Shown here one piece after another: positions 22,140-36,090 of a DNA stretch of 64,000 nucleotides. The notes beneath the pieces are model-generated. The model was not told the DNA's origin. It saw nothing but the letters and a program-made list of their open reading frames with translations, and searched no databases. The first letter of the stretch is position 1. Every line of letters begins with the position of its first letter. A program made the translations under genes and the position numbers. This DNA is from Deinococcus aerolatus (lineage in GTDB: Bacteria > Deinococcota > Deinococci > Deinococcales > Deinococcaceae): the NCBI RefSeq assembly GCF_014647055.1, contig NZ_BMOL01000016.1:4593-68592 (forward strand). Direction: 5' to 3'.

Positions 22140-23137
22140 CTACCGCGTCAGCGCCGCGTATTTCTGCAACACGTCCCAGCCCTGCCCGCCGCGCATGATC
22201 TCGCGGGCCTGGGCCACGCCCTCATGGATGCTGGCCACGTGGCCCGCCGTGCGCAGCGCTGCCCCGGAATTGAGGGCCACGATGTCGCGCTGCGCCTCGG
22301 TGCCGCCGCCGGTCAGCAGGGCGCGGGTAATTCCGGCGTTCTCGGCAGGGGTGCCGCCCACCAGAGATTCGCGTGGATGCAGGGCCAGCCCCACCTCTTC
22401 CGGGTGCAGGGTGCGGTCAATGATCTCGCCGTCCCGCAGGCCGGACACCGTGTTGACGCCGCAGACGGTGAACTCGTCCAGACCATCGCCGTAAACGATG
22501 GTGGCTCCCTTGGCCCCCAGCAGCCGCAGGACCTCGGCCAGCGTGCGCGTCAGCTCCGGCTTAAAGACCCCCACCACCAGGTGGGTGGCCCCCGCCGGGT
22601 TGCTCAGCGGGCCCAGGATGTTAAACACGGTGCGGGCGGCCAGATCGGAACGGACGGGCGCGGCGTAGCGCAACGCCGGATGGTAATTGCGGGCGAACAT
22701 AAAGCCCACGCCCAGCGTGTTCACAGCGTCCTCGATCACTTCGGGAGGGGCGTCCAGATTGACGCCCAGCGCCTCCAGCACGTCTGCACTGCCCGCGCGG
22801 CTGCTGGCAGCGCGGTTGCCGTGCTTGGCGACAGGCACCCCCGCTCCCGCCACCACAAACGCCGTCGTGGTGCTGATGTTGAAGGTATGCGCCCCGTCCC
22901 CCCCGGTGCCCACCACATCCAGCAGCACCTCGCGCGGGCGGACATTGACCCGCACGGCGTTCTCGCGCATGGCCTGGGCAAAGCCGGCGATCTCGCCCGG
23001 CGTCTCGCCGCGCACCCGCAACGCAGCCAGGGCCGCCGCCATCCGCACCCCGCTCATTTCCCCGGCCATCACCTCGCGCATGAAGGCCGCTGCCTCGGGC
23101 TGCGACAGAATCTCGCCGTTCATCAAGCGGGCGTGGA

Positions 23138-23141
<4 letters not shown>
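22140..23141 (-). CDS. trpD: Anthranilate phosphoribosyltransferase
   Basis: A 333-residue enzyme for the second step of tryptophan synthesis, joining anthranilate to PRPP. Conserved features include VVGTGGDGAHTFNIST (glycine-rich PRPP loop), KHGNRAASSRAGSADVLEALG and the ARNYHPALR segment. Its ATG overlaps the trpG stop by 4 nt, so it is translationally coupled. It is the last trp gene on this transcript and faces the Lrp gene convergently. Confidence 0.96.
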
Positions 23142-23764
<623 letters not shown>

Positions 23765-23864
23765 TGATGATCTCCAGGCATGTCCATTTGAGAAAACTTT
23801 CCAGCACTCAGGTGAGGCAGCGGCTCAGCAGCGGGCATGGCTTTCATCTGGCCCTTGCCACCCG

Positions 23865-25319
23865 TCACAGCCCCGCCGCCGCCCGTTCCGCCGCCCGCAT
23901 CAGCGCTGCCGCCTTGCTGCGCGTTTCCTCTTCCTCGGCCACTGGGTCAGAGTCGGCCACGATGCCGGCCCCGGCCTGGATGTGCAGTCTGCCATTTGCA
24001 ATCACCATCGTCCGCAGGGTCAGGGCCATGTCCAGGCTGCCGTCGAAGGCGATGTAGCCAAAGCTGCCGCCGTATGGTCCACGCCGCACAGGTTCCACCT
24101 CGTCGATGATCTCCATCGCCCGGATCTTGGGTGCGCCGGACACCGTGCCCATCGGCAGGACACTGGCCAGGGCGTGCAGCGGCGTCTGTCCCCCGCGCAG
24201 CCGGCCCCGCACGCCGCTGACGATATGCATCACGTGGCTGTAGCGCTCGATGGTAAAGGCGTCCTCCACCGTCACGCTGCCGTACTCGGCCACCCGGCCA
24301 ATGTCGTTGCGGCCCAGATCCACCAGCATCAGGTGTTCGGCGCGTTCCTTCTCGTCCAAGAGGAGTTCGGCGGCCAGCGCGTTGTCCTCGGCGGGCGTCT
24401 TGCCGCGCGGGCGGGTGCCGGCGATCGGGCGGGTCACGATGCCCACGCCGTCGCTGCGCAGCAGGCTCTCGGGGCTGCTGGCCACCAGCGTCACCTCGCC
24501 CAGATTCAGAAAACCCAGATACGGGCTGGGGTTGATGCCGCGCAACGCCCGGTACAGCGCGAAGGGATGGACGGTCAGGTCCGCTGAGAAGCGCTGGGAG
24601 GGCACCACCTGAAAGACGTCCCCGGCGTGGACATACCCGATGCAACGGCGCACGGCGGCCTGATAGCCCTCGGGCGTGAAGTTGCTGGAAAAGGTCATCG
24701 GCTCGGCCCGCTCGCGCCCCGGCACGTCCGGCAATGAACCGCGCAGATCAGCTTCCAGTGCCTGCACGATGCGCTCGGCCTCGGCCTGGCTCCCGGAGAT
24801 GGCCACCGCGTACAGCTTGTGCCGCAGGTGGTCAAAAATAACGAGGCCCTCGGGGACAATGAACAGCGCGTCGGGGACCTCCAACTCGTCGGGGTTGTCG
24901 TCGGGCAACTCCTCGTAGACGCGGATAATGTCGTAGGCGGCGTAGCCCACCGCGCCGCCGAAAAAGGGTGGGAGGCCGTTGAACTTCTCGGCAGGCAATG
25001 CGACGGGCCGCAGGACACGGCTGTACAGCACGTCCAGCGGATCATCCGTTTGCAGTGTCTCATCGCCCAGGACACCGCTCAGGGTGGCTTGCCTTCCGCG
25101 CAGCGTGAAGCGTCCCACCTCGCCCACGCCGATGAACGAGTAGCGGGCCTGACGTTCGCCGCCCTCCACGCTTTCCAGCAGAAAACTCAATTTCTTCGCG
25201 CCGTCGGTGACTTTCAGGTAGGCGCTGACCGGCGTGTCCAGGTCGGCGTTCAGCTCCTGCACGGCCACGGCGCTGACGGGTCTGGCAGACAGGGATGGAT
25301 CGGTGGCGGTCTGGGTCAT
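23865..25319 (-). CDS. trpE: Anthranilate synthase component I
   Basis: A 484-residue chorismate-binding subunit. The N-terminal domain has FLLESVEGGERQARYSFIG, containing the LLES-type tryptophan feedback site. The C-terminal catalytic domain has IAGTRPRGKTPAED, LVDLGRNDIGRVAEYGSV and the final GAGIVADSDP region. The ATG at 25319 follows AACAGGAGACCC. The open frame extends to 25391, but that stretch is the attenuator hairpin. Transcription is under the attenuator upstream. Confidence 0.96.
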   Translation of the reverse strand: MTQTATDPSLSARPVSAVAVQELNADLDTPVSAYLKVTDGAKKLSFLLESVEGGERQARYSFIGVGEVGRFTLRGRQATLSGVLGDETLQTDDPLDVLYSRVLRPVALPAEKFNGLPPFFGGAVGYAAYDIIRVYEELPDDNPDELEVPDALFIVPEGLVIFDHLRHKLYAVAISGSQAEAERIVQALEADLRGSLPDVPGRERAEPMTFSSNFTPEGYQAAVRRCIGYVHAGDVFQVVPSQRFSADLTVHPFALYRALRGINPSPYLGFLNLGEVTLVASSPESLLRSDGVGIVTRPIAGTRPRGKTPAEDNALAAELLLDEKERAEHLMLVDLGRNDIGRVAEYGSVTVEDAFTIERYSHVMHIVSGVRGRLRGGQTPLHALASVLPMGTVSGAPKIRAMEIIDEVEPVRRGPYGGSFGYIAFDGSLDMALTLRTMVIANGRLHIQAGAGIVADSDPVAEEEETRSKAAALMRAAERAAAGL

Positions 25320-25344
25320 GGGTCTCCTGTTCAGGGGTGGGGCC

Positions 25345-25382
25345 AAAAAAAGCGCCCGGCGGTCTGGAAACCACCTGGGCGC
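25345..25382 (-). terminator. trp attenuator terminator (segments 3:4)
   Basis: On the minus strand GCGCCC-A-GGTGG pairs with CCGCC-GGGCGC, a GC-rich stem with one bulged A, followed by seven T. It lies between the leader peptide and trpE. Segment 3 (25372-25379) can instead pair with segment 2 (25419-25426) over 8 perfect bases, giving the antiterminator. Confidence 0.9.
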
Positions 25383-25434
25383 GTCGGACACGGCAAAAAA
25401 AAGCAGCAGCGCGTTAGACCCAGGTGAAACTGGG
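25372..25434 (-). promoter_or_regulatory. trp leader attenuation switch (segments 1, 2, 3)
   Basis: Segment 1 (25430-25434, CCCAG) pairs with CTGGG of segment 2 to form the pause hairpin. Segment 2 (25419-25426, CACCTGGG) is the exact complement of segment 3 (25372-25379). A ribosome stalled at the Trp codons would cover segment 1 and let 2:3 form, keeping transcription on. A ribosome reaching the TAA at 25414-25416 would cover segment 2 and release the terminator. Confidence 0.88.
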
Positions 25435-25461
25435 CCACCACCACGCGCGGCTGACGGTCAT
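25414..25461 (-). CDS. trpL: trp operon leader peptide
   Basis: A 15-residue leader peptide, MTVSRAWWWPSFTWV, with three consecutive Trp codons (25435-25443) and a fourth at 25420-25422. It lies directly ahead of a terminator with alternative pairings and of trpE. Four Trp in 15 residues, in this position, leaves little doubt about its role as a tryptophanyl-tRNA sensor. No Shine-Dalgarno is visible; the -10 box ends 6 nt before the ATG, so it appears leaderless. Confidence 0.92.
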   Translation of the reverse strand: MTVSRAWWWPSFTWV

Positions 25462-25467
25462 TCCAGA

Positions 25468-25473
25468 AGCATA
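25468..25473 (-). promoter_or_regulatory. -10 box of the trp operon
   Basis: TATGCT on the minus strand, ending 6 nt before the trpL ATG, the same spacing as the other leaderless promoters in this window. No clear -35 hexamer can be picked. Confidence 0.65.
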
Positions 25474-25579
25474 GCGCGGCCAGGGCGTCGGGGGGAAGAC
25501 AGCGTGACTGCGTGCCCAGCGGCCCGCCCCAGGGACGCCCGCCCCCTCGCTTTTTTCCCGGAGCCGCTAGACTCGCCGC

Positions 25580-26263
25580 ATGTCCCTACCCGCTGGTTCC
25601 CCGACGCTGACGCTGGCGTTTCTGGCGGGGCTGATCTCGTTTCTCAGCCCCTGCGTGCTGCCGCTGGTGCCCAGTTACCTGGGCGTGATCGGCGGGGCGC
25701 GGGCACCTCTGGGGCGGGCGCTGGGCTTTATTGCGGGCTTCGGCCTGGTGTTCATCGCGCTGGGGGCCACCGCCAGCAGCCTGGGCGCCCTGATCGCGCC
25801 GCACAAGTACCTGCTGGGGCAGATCGCGGCTGTCCTGATCATCTTCTTTGGTCTGGTGATGCTGGGCGTGATCCGCCTGCCCATCCTGATGCGCGACACC
25901 CGCGCCCTGGCCGACGCCGGGGGCTACGGACCGGTGGCGCTGGGCGCGGCCTTTGCCTTCGGCTGGAGCCCCTGCCTGGGTCCGGCGCTGGGCAGCATCC
26001 TGGGGCTGGCGGCCAGCAGCGCCAGCCTGGGCACCGGCGTGGCGCTGCTGGCCGCGTACACGCTGGGACTGGCCGTGCCGTTCCTGCTGGCCGCGCTGCT
26101 GTGGAACCGGCTGAACCTGCGCCGCCTGAACCGCTACGCCGGCATCTTTGAGCGGGTGGGCGGCGGCATCCTGGTGCTGGTGGGCGTGCTGATGCTGACC
26201 GGGCAGTTCACCCGGCTGGCCACGTTCTTCTACGAGGTGACGCCCGCGTGGCTGAGGGTCTAA
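25580..26263 (+). CDS. ccdA: Cytochrome c biogenesis protein CcdA-like (DsbD membrane domain)
   Basis: A 227-residue, six-helix membrane protein carrying reducing power from cytoplasmic thioredoxin across the membrane. The two redox cysteines are in LSPCVLPLVPSY (first helix) and GWSPCLGPALG (fourth helix). TAGACT lies 6 nt before the ATG, so it is likely leaderless. It overlaps the next gene, a CcmA-like ATPase, by 16 nt, which ties it to haem and cytochrome c maturation. Confidence 0.95.
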   Translation: MSLPAGSPTLTLAFLAGLISFLSPCVLPLVPSYLGVIGGARAPLGRALGFIAGFGLVFIALGATASSLGALIAPHKYLLGQIAAVLIIFFGLVMLGVIRLPILMRDTRALADAGGYGPVALGAAFAFGWSPCLGPALGSILGLAASSASLGTGVALLAAYTLGLAVPFLLAALLWNRLNLRRLNRYAGIFERVGGGILVLVGVLMLTGQFTRLATFFYEVTPAWLRV

Positions 26264-26898
26264 CTGGGTCGCCCGCCCTGCAACTGCGCGACCTGTGGCT
26301 GAGGCTGGGCCGCGAGGTCATCCTGCGCGGCGTGACTCTGGACGTGCTGGCCGGTGAGGGGATCACGCTTCTGGGCGAGAACGGGGCCGGCAAGACCACG
26401 CTGCTGCGCCTGCTGGCCTCCGGGCTGCGGCCCACGCGCGGCGAGGGGCGGGTGATGGGTTTTGACCTGCGCGACTCGCGGGCGGTGCGCGACCACATTC
26501 ACCTGATGCCGGTGGACGCGGGCCTGTATCCGGACCTGAGCTGCGCCGAGAATCTGGAATTCGCCCTGAAGATGCACGGCCAGACCGGAGACGTGGCGGC
26601 GGCGCTGCGGCGCGTGACCCTGGAAACCGCTGCCAGCCGCCGCGTCCGCTTTCTCTCGGCGGGAATGCGCAAGCGGCTGGCGCTGGCCCGCGCCCACCTG
26701 CTGGCCCGCCCGGTCACGCTGGTGGACGAACCCTTCGCCAACCTGGATACGGCAGGCCGGGGGCTGGTTCTGGAGCTGCTGGGCGAACTGCGCGCCGGGG
26801 GCGTCACGCTGATCGTCGCCGCCCACGAGCCGGAACTGGCCCGGCAGGTCGCCCCACGGGCGCTGCGGCTGGCGGCTGGGATCTTGCATGAGGCGTAG
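26248..26898 (+). CDS. ccmA: Haem exporter ATP-binding protein CcmA-like
   Basis: A 216-residue ABC ATPase. Walker A is GENGAGKTT, the signature is LSAGMRKRLALARAHL, and Walker B is VTLVDEPFANLD. Its small size and LSAGM signature variant fit CcmA of cytochrome c maturation system I. It starts at a GTG inside the end of ccdA and lies 21 nt before the CcmB-like permease gene. Confidence 0.9.
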   Translation: MAEGLTGSPALQLRDLWLRLGREVILRGVTLDVLAGEGITLLGENGAGKTTLLRLLASGLRPTRGEGRVMGFDLRDSRAVRDHIHLMPVDAGLYPDLSCAENLEFALKMHGQTGDVAAALRRVTLETAASRRVRFLSAGMRKRLALARAHLLARPVTLVDEPFANLDTAGRGLVLELLGELRAGGVTLIVAAHEPELARQVAPRALRLAAGILHEA

Positions 26899-26919
26899 CG
26901 CGGAAGGCCACGCGGACAG

Positions 26920-27630
<711 letters not shown>

Positions 27631-27679
27631 CGCCCCGCATCACCCACCCCGAGGGGAAGCCCACGCCGCCGCCCAGCGT

Positions 27680-27707
27680 TTGACACGCGGCCCTATTCTG
27701 TTAATAT
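27680..27707 (+). promoter_or_regulatory. Strong sigma70-type promoter of the zinc-ribbon gene
   Basis: TTGACA (27680-27685), a 16-nt spacer and TAATAT (27702-27707). The ATG is 6 nt downstream, so the message should begin at or next to the start codon. This is the closest consensus match seen in the window. Confidence 0.8.
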
Positions 27708-27713
27708 AAGAAT

Positions 27714-27920
27714 ATGAAGCGTTTATTACGTAACGAGGCCGATCCGTACCCGGCCAGCGGACGCGGATACGCTCACGTCTGCCCCGACTGCAGCCTGTCC
27801 ATGACCCTGCACGACCTGCGCGACGGCGATCAGGGGTACTGGTGCCACGCCTGCGGCAAGGGCCACCGCGCGGGCGACCCGCCGCTCACGGCGCTGCGGC
27901 CGCTGCCGCAGGCGGGATAA
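27714..27920 (+). CDS. Small zinc-ribbon protein
   Basis: A 68-residue protein with two CxxC knuckles, CPDC near residue 23 and CHAC near residue 44, forming a likely zinc ribbon. The rest is basic and Pro/Gly-rich. Family not recognised. It has its own near-consensus leaderless promoter, which suggests strong or constitutive expression. It might bind nucleic acid or protein; nothing more can be said. Confidence 0.75.
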   Translation: MKRLLRNEADPYPASGRGYAHVCPDCSLSMTLHDLRDGDQGYWCHACGKGHRAGDPPLTALRPLPQAG

Positions 27921-27951
27921 CGCCGGGGGTCAGGGCGCTATGCTGGGCCGC

Positions 27952-28692
27952 ATGACGGACCCCTCCCCCTCTCAGGACCGCGGCGCCGGGACCCCCTACC
28001 GCGAGGTGCTGGCCGGGCAGGTGATTGCCGTGACCGGGGCCGACGCGGGCTACGGCAAGATGATCAGCACTGCCCTGGCGCGGCTCGGGGCCAGCGTGGT
28101 ATTGATCGGCAACAACAGCGAGACGCTCTCGGCGCAGGCCAGCGCCCTGGAGCATTCCGGCGGACACTCCATTCCCATCAAGGCCGACGTGAGCGTGCCG
28201 CTGGACTGGCTGAGCGCCCAGAGCCGCATCCTGGAAATCTTCGGGGCGCTGCACGGCATCGTTCATCTGGCCGACAAGCGCACGCACGCCAGTTTCACCA
28301 TGCTCAGCGAGAACGAGTGGATGGAGCTGTTCAACAGCAACGTCAAGAGCAGCGTGGCCATCGCGCAGATTCTGGGCCGCCGCCTGCCCGGCACCTGGCT
28401 GACCATCATCGGTCCCCACGGCGACGAGCCGGGCTTGCAGGCCCACCCGCAGCGCGGCGCGATTCGCGGCCTGGTGGAGGCGGCGGCGCGTGAGGACCTG
28501 CGCCTGAACATGCTGTTGCCCTCGCGCGCCAGTTGCGGCGACGAGGCGCTGGACCGCCCGCTGGCCGACGCCGTGCTGGCCCTGGCCACGCCCAGATTGA
28601 GCCACCTGCGCGGCAACGTGATGGACGTGCCGCTGCCGCCCGCCCCCAAGGTCCGCCTGCCTGAAGTCACCAGCGTGCTGAACGCGCTGTGA
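27952..28692 (+). CDS. Short-chain dehydrogenase/reductase-like protein lacking the catalytic Tyr-Lys
   Basis: A 246-residue SDR-fold protein. The nucleotide-binding TGADAGYGK motif is near residue 28, and ADV and LNMLLPSR regions follow. Where SDRs have Y-x-x-x-K, this protein has AHPQRGAIRGLVEAA, with no Tyr. It may bind NAD(P) without standard oxidoreductase activity. TATGCT lies 7 nt before the ATG at 27952, so that start was chosen over an ATG at 27940 inside the -10 box. nrdR follows after 13 nt. Confidence 0.82.
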   Translation: MTDPSPSQDRGAGTPYREVLAGQVIAVTGADAGYGKMISTALARLGASVVLIGNNSETLSAQASALEHSGGHSIPIKADVSVPLDWLSAQSRILEIFGALHGIVHLADKRTHASFTMLSENEWMELFNSNVKSSVAIAQILGRRLPGTWLTIIGPHGDEPGLQAHPQRGAIRGLVEAAAREDLRLNMLLPSRASCGDEALDRPLADAVLALATPRLSHLRGNVMDVPLPPAPKVRLPEVTSVLNAL

Positions 28693-28705
28693 CGGGCCGC
28701 CCCGC

Positions 28706-29158
28706 ATGAAATGCCCCTACTGCTCGGCCCCCGATTCCAAGGTGGTCAATTCGCGCCCCAGCGACGACGGGGCCAGCATCCGCCGCCGCCGCGAGTGCCT
28801 GAACTGCGCCCGGCGGTTTACCACCTACGAACGCGCCCAGCTTGAACCGCTGATGGTGGTCAAGCGCAGCGGCCCGCGCGAGGCCTTCAATCCCGACAAG
28901 CTGCTGCGCGGCCTGGCGCTGGCCACCGAGAAACGCCCGGTCGAGCCCGAGGCCCTGCGCGCCTTCGCCTACGGCTTCGAGGACGAGGTGGGGGCCGCCG
29001 AGATCGCCAGCGAGGAGATCGGCAAGCGGGCCATGACCTTCCTGCGCCCGCTGGACGATGTGGCCTACATCCGCTTTGCCAGCGTCTACCGCGACTTCGA
29101 CAGCCTGGAACGCTTTATCGAGGAGATCCGGGGACTCAAGGACCGGGACGAGCAATAA
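28706..29158 (+). CDS. nrdR: Transcriptional repressor NrdR
   Basis: A 150-residue repressor of ribonucleotide reductase genes. The zinc ribbon uses Cys3, Cys6, Cys31 and Cys34, and RRRRECLNC is the DNA-binding part. An ATP-cone domain follows (VVKRSGPREAFNPDKLLRGL). The length matches the family. It is close behind the SDR-like gene and probably co-transcribed with it. Ribonucleotide reductase genes are not in the window. Confidence 0.97.
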   Translation: MKCPYCSAPDSKVVNSRPSDDGASIRRRRECLNCARRFTTYERAQLEPLMVVKRSGPREAFNPDKLLRGLALATEKRPVEPEALRAFAYGFEDEVGAAEIASEEIGKRAMTFLRPLDDVAYIRFASVYRDFDSLERFIEEIRGLKDRDEQ

Positions 29159-29271
29159 AAAATCCGCCCTCTCGGACGGTGATGGAAACAATATAGCGTG
29201 GGATGCAGCGCGTGTCAAATTGATACATCGACCTAGAATTTCCGCGCTGGGGCAGTGTTTTTGTAGGGCTC

Positions 29272-29711
29272 TCAATCCCCCGACTGCATATTCGTCCGGT
29301 AGAGGGCATTCAATTCGGGAACGTCGCGGACATTTGCAAAGCCGAGTGAGCGGTAAAACGCCGCCTGTTCAGGGCCGTCGCTGGTCAGAAGAACCATCTG
29401 GCGGACATGAACGTAGCGCTCAAGCATGGCGTTCATCGGTGCGCGGCCCACGCCATGCGTTGCCAGCGGGGATTGATCAGGAGGGTCTGAACCCACAAAA
29501 TGCTGATGTCATCGGTCAAGCCGCGCACCAGACCGATCAACTCACCGTTCTCGTCGCGCGCAGTCCACACGAACGAGGATTGCTGAACGGCGCGGGCCAG
29601 CGCCTCCGGGTCACCGGCGTAGGCCGTCCAGCCCACCGAGCTGTAGAGGCGCAACAGTTCGTCCATTTCAGGTATTTCGCCGGAAGTCAGGTGGGAGGTC
29701 ACGTCCGTCAT
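29272..29711 (-). pseudogene. GNAT acetyltransferase gene with a single-base frameshift
   Basis: Two frames join into one GNAT protein. From the ATG at 29711 it reads through IWVQTLLINPRWQ and then hits a stop. In the next frame the family continues as HGVGRAPMNAMLERYV (acetyl-CoA loop, normally R/Q-x-x-G-x-G/A) and AAFYRSLGFANV to the end. One base appears to be missing near 29454-29462. Either the gene is broken, or the assembly has a base error. A 9-bp perfect hairpin sits just 5' of the start. Confidence 0.75.
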
Positions 29712-29717
29712 CCCGAG

Positions 29718-29741
29718 AGCTGGCGCTGAACTGCGCCAGCT
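29718..29741. repeat. Perfect 9-bp hairpin just upstream of the GNAT start
   Basis: AGCTGGCGC and GCGCCAGCT with a 6-base loop, ending 6 nt from the GNAT ATG on the minus strand. It could hide the ribosome site, or help end the livM transcript together with the neighbouring terminator. Confidence 0.6.
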
Positions 29742-29754
29742 GGCCCACAACAAT

Positions 29755-29779
29755 AAAAGCCCCCGCACGTGGCGGGGGC
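29755..29779 (-). terminator. Terminator of the liv operon
   Basis: On the minus strand GCCCCCGC and GCGGGGGC form an 8-bp GC stem with a 5-base loop, followed by TTTT. It lies 18 bases past the livM stop codon. Confidence 0.88.
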
Positions 29780-29796
29780 AACAGCGAACGAGAGCG

Positions 29797-31640
<1,844 letters not shown>

Positions 31641-31723
31641 CTGTTGTCCATGACGTTAAAAGGGGTGGGGGCCGGGGACGCCCGGTTTAAGCGTCCCGGC
31701 CCCCAAATCCCCCTATCCGTTCC

Positions 31724-32947
<1,224 letters not shown>

Positions 32948-32980
32948 GTTGGAATCCTCCGAAGGGGAATAGAAGTCGGG

Positions 32981-34520
<1,540 letters not shown>

Positions 34521-34524
<4 letters not shown>

Positions 34525-34553
34525 GAGTAACGTCTGGATGCAAAGTCGAGCAT
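34521..34553 (-). CDS. 10-residue leader ORF coupled to livG
   Basis: ATG followed by nine codons (MLDFASRRYS) and TGA. A strong AAGGAGG lies 3 nt before its ATG, while livG itself has no ribosome site. The TGA overlaps the livG GTG. The likely function is to load ribosomes for livG by termination-reinitiation. It holds no run of Leu, Ile or Val codons, so classical attenuation is not suggested. Confidence 0.6.
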
Positions 34554-34668
34554 CGTCCTCCTTAGTACTGTGCTGATTGTGGTACGCCGCAGAGTGTAGC
34601 GCCCCGGCGTCACACCGGCGTTACACCGCCGGGCCTGGACCGACAAGCGCCTGCACGCGGACGCCTGC

Positions 34669-35295
34669 TCAGGCCGGGCCGGGCCCAGCCTGGTCATCAG
34701 GTCTGGGAATCACGGGCGTCTCGTTGCCGGCGACGCGGCCCCGCACGCCCTCCAGCAGCGCGGCGATCCGCACAAAGTCGGCCTTCAGGTCGCCTGTCGG
34801 CTGCACGTACCCCACGATGCCAATGCGTTTGCGCGGCCAGTCCAGCGCGGTCACGGCAATCGGCACGTCCGCCTCCAGGGCCATGTAGTAAAAGCCGGTC
34901 TTCCAGTAGCCCGCCTGCCCCCGGCTGCCCTCCGGCGCGACAAGCAGCACGATCTCCTGTTCGCGTTCGATCACCGAGACCGCGGCGTCCACGAAATTGC
35001 CCCCGGCGCGGCGGCGGTCCAGGGCAATGCCGCCCACCGCCCGCATAAAGATCCCATGCGGAAAGCCGAACAGCTCACGCTTGCCCACCCAGTGCAGCGG
35101 AATGCGGGTGGCCCACTTCCAGAACAGTCCCGGCCAGAAATCCAGATTGCTGGTGTGCGGCGCAGCGGCGGTGACGAACTTGACCCCGCCCATCGGCGGC
35201 GGCTCCAGCACGGGCGTCCAGCCCGCCAGCCGCAGAAGAAGGAGCGACACGCGCGAACCCAGCGTGTGCGGGCGGCTCTGCCACGTTACAGACAC
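34669..35295 (-). CDS. 1-acyl-glycerol-3-phosphate acyltransferase-like protein (PlsC family)
   Basis: A 208-residue acyltransferase-fold protein. The H-x4-D catalytic motif is APHTSNLDFW near residue 47, and a second block is VAPEGSRGQ. Between them lies RELFGFPHGIFMRAVGGIAL. PlsC enzymes acylate lysophosphatidic acid in membrane lipid synthesis. TATACT lies 6 nt before the GTG start, so the message is probably leaderless. It is a single-gene unit upstream of the liv operon on the same strand. Confidence 0.87.
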   Translation of the reverse strand: MSVTWQSRPHTLGSRVSLLLLRLAGWTPVLEPPPMGGVKFVTAAAPHTSNLDFWPGLFWKWATRIPLHWVGKRELFGFPHGIFMRAVGGIALDRRRAGGNFVDAAVSVIEREQEIVLLVAPEGSRGQAGYWKTGFYYMALEADVPIAVTALDWPRKRIGIVGYVQPTGDLKADFVRIAALLEGVRGRVAGNETPVIPRPDDQAGPGPA

Positions 35296-35388
35296 CGGGC
35301 GAGTATAGACGCGGCGTCTGCCGGAAGTCTGTCGCGTGGTGCAGCGGGGTGGCCCGGGCTGGCACGGCGCGGCTCCCCGGGGTGACGG

Positions 35389-35502
35389 TCAGCCGCGCCG
35401 GTTCCTGACGCGCACCCGCACCGTCTGGCGCTCCGGTTCCCTTTGCAGGGAGGCAAGCAGCAGCGAGAAAACGATGGCCAGTCCGGCGATGACGGATTCC
35501 AT
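35389..35502 (-). CDS. Possible small membrane protein (37 residues)
   Basis: An ATG-initiated frame on the minus strand reads MESVIAGLAIVFSLLLASLQ followed by a short Arg-rich tail (REPERQTVRVRVRNRRG). One hydrophobic helix with a positive tail is a plausible small membrane protein. The -10 candidate (CACACT) is poor and there is no Shine-Dalgarno, so the call is weak. Confidence 0.35.
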   Translation of the reverse strand: MESVIAGLAIVFSLLLASLQREPERQTVRVRVRNRRG

Positions 35503-35536
35503 ACCGCAGTGTGACGAGTGACCTCTGACAGTTGAA

Positions 35537-36025
35537 TTACGGGCGTGCTGCCCGCTCTAGCCCCACCGCATTCAGCCCCGCCGCCGTCAGCGCCGCCCCG
35601 AATTGCTCCGCCGTCACGGGCAGCACGCTCAGGCGCGCACCCTTGCGGGTCAGGGGCGAAGTCTCCCACTCGGGCAGGGCGCGGATGGTGTCCAGCGTCA
35701 GCACTTCGGGAAAGGCCTGGACGGCTTCCACTTCCACCATGCTCCAGCGCGGCTGCTGCGGGTCAGAAATGGGGTCAAAGTACGCGCTGGCCGGGTCAAA
35801 TTGCAGATCATCCGTGTGCGCGGCCCGCGTGATCCGCGCCACGCCCGCAATGCCCGGCGCCTTGCTGCGCGAGTGGTAGAAGAGGCAGAGGTCGCCCACC
35901 ATCATCTGCCGCAGAAAATTACGCGCCTGGTAGTTGCGGACGCCGTTCCAGGGTTCGCGGCCCACGCGTTCCAGATCGGGGTAGCCAAAGACGTCGGGTT
36001 CGGATTTGAGGAGCCAGTGGGACAT
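35537..36025 (-). CDS. EVE domain protein (PUA-like)
   Basis: A 162-residue EVE protein, a fold related to PUA and YTH domains that reads modified bases. It shows HWLLKSEPDVFGYPDLERVG at the start, WNGVRNYQARNFLRQMMVGD, and YHSRSKAPGIAGVARI, all family blocks. TACCCT lies 7 nt before the ATG (leaderless type). It lies next to nothing of obvious restriction function. It could bind modified cytosines or act in RNA metabolism. Confidence 0.93.
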   Translation of the reverse strand: MSHWLLKSEPDVFGYPDLERVGREPWNGVRNYQARNFLRQMMVGDLCLFYHSRSKAPGIAGVARITRAAHTDDLQFDPASAYFDPISDPQQPRWSMVEVEAVQAFPEVLTLDTIRALPEWETSPLTRKGARLSVLPVTAEQFGAALTAAGLNAVGLERAARP

Positions 36026-36090
36026 GGGGGTCAGGGTAAGGCCGGAAGGGGTGGCAGGTCCCGCGTGTCGCCGTCAATTACACTCCAGGC

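Noticed and set aside
29155..29180. Small hairpin after nrdR with an A/T tract, considered as a terminator
   Set aside because: The stem is only 4 bp and the T tract is on the minus strand; too weak to call.
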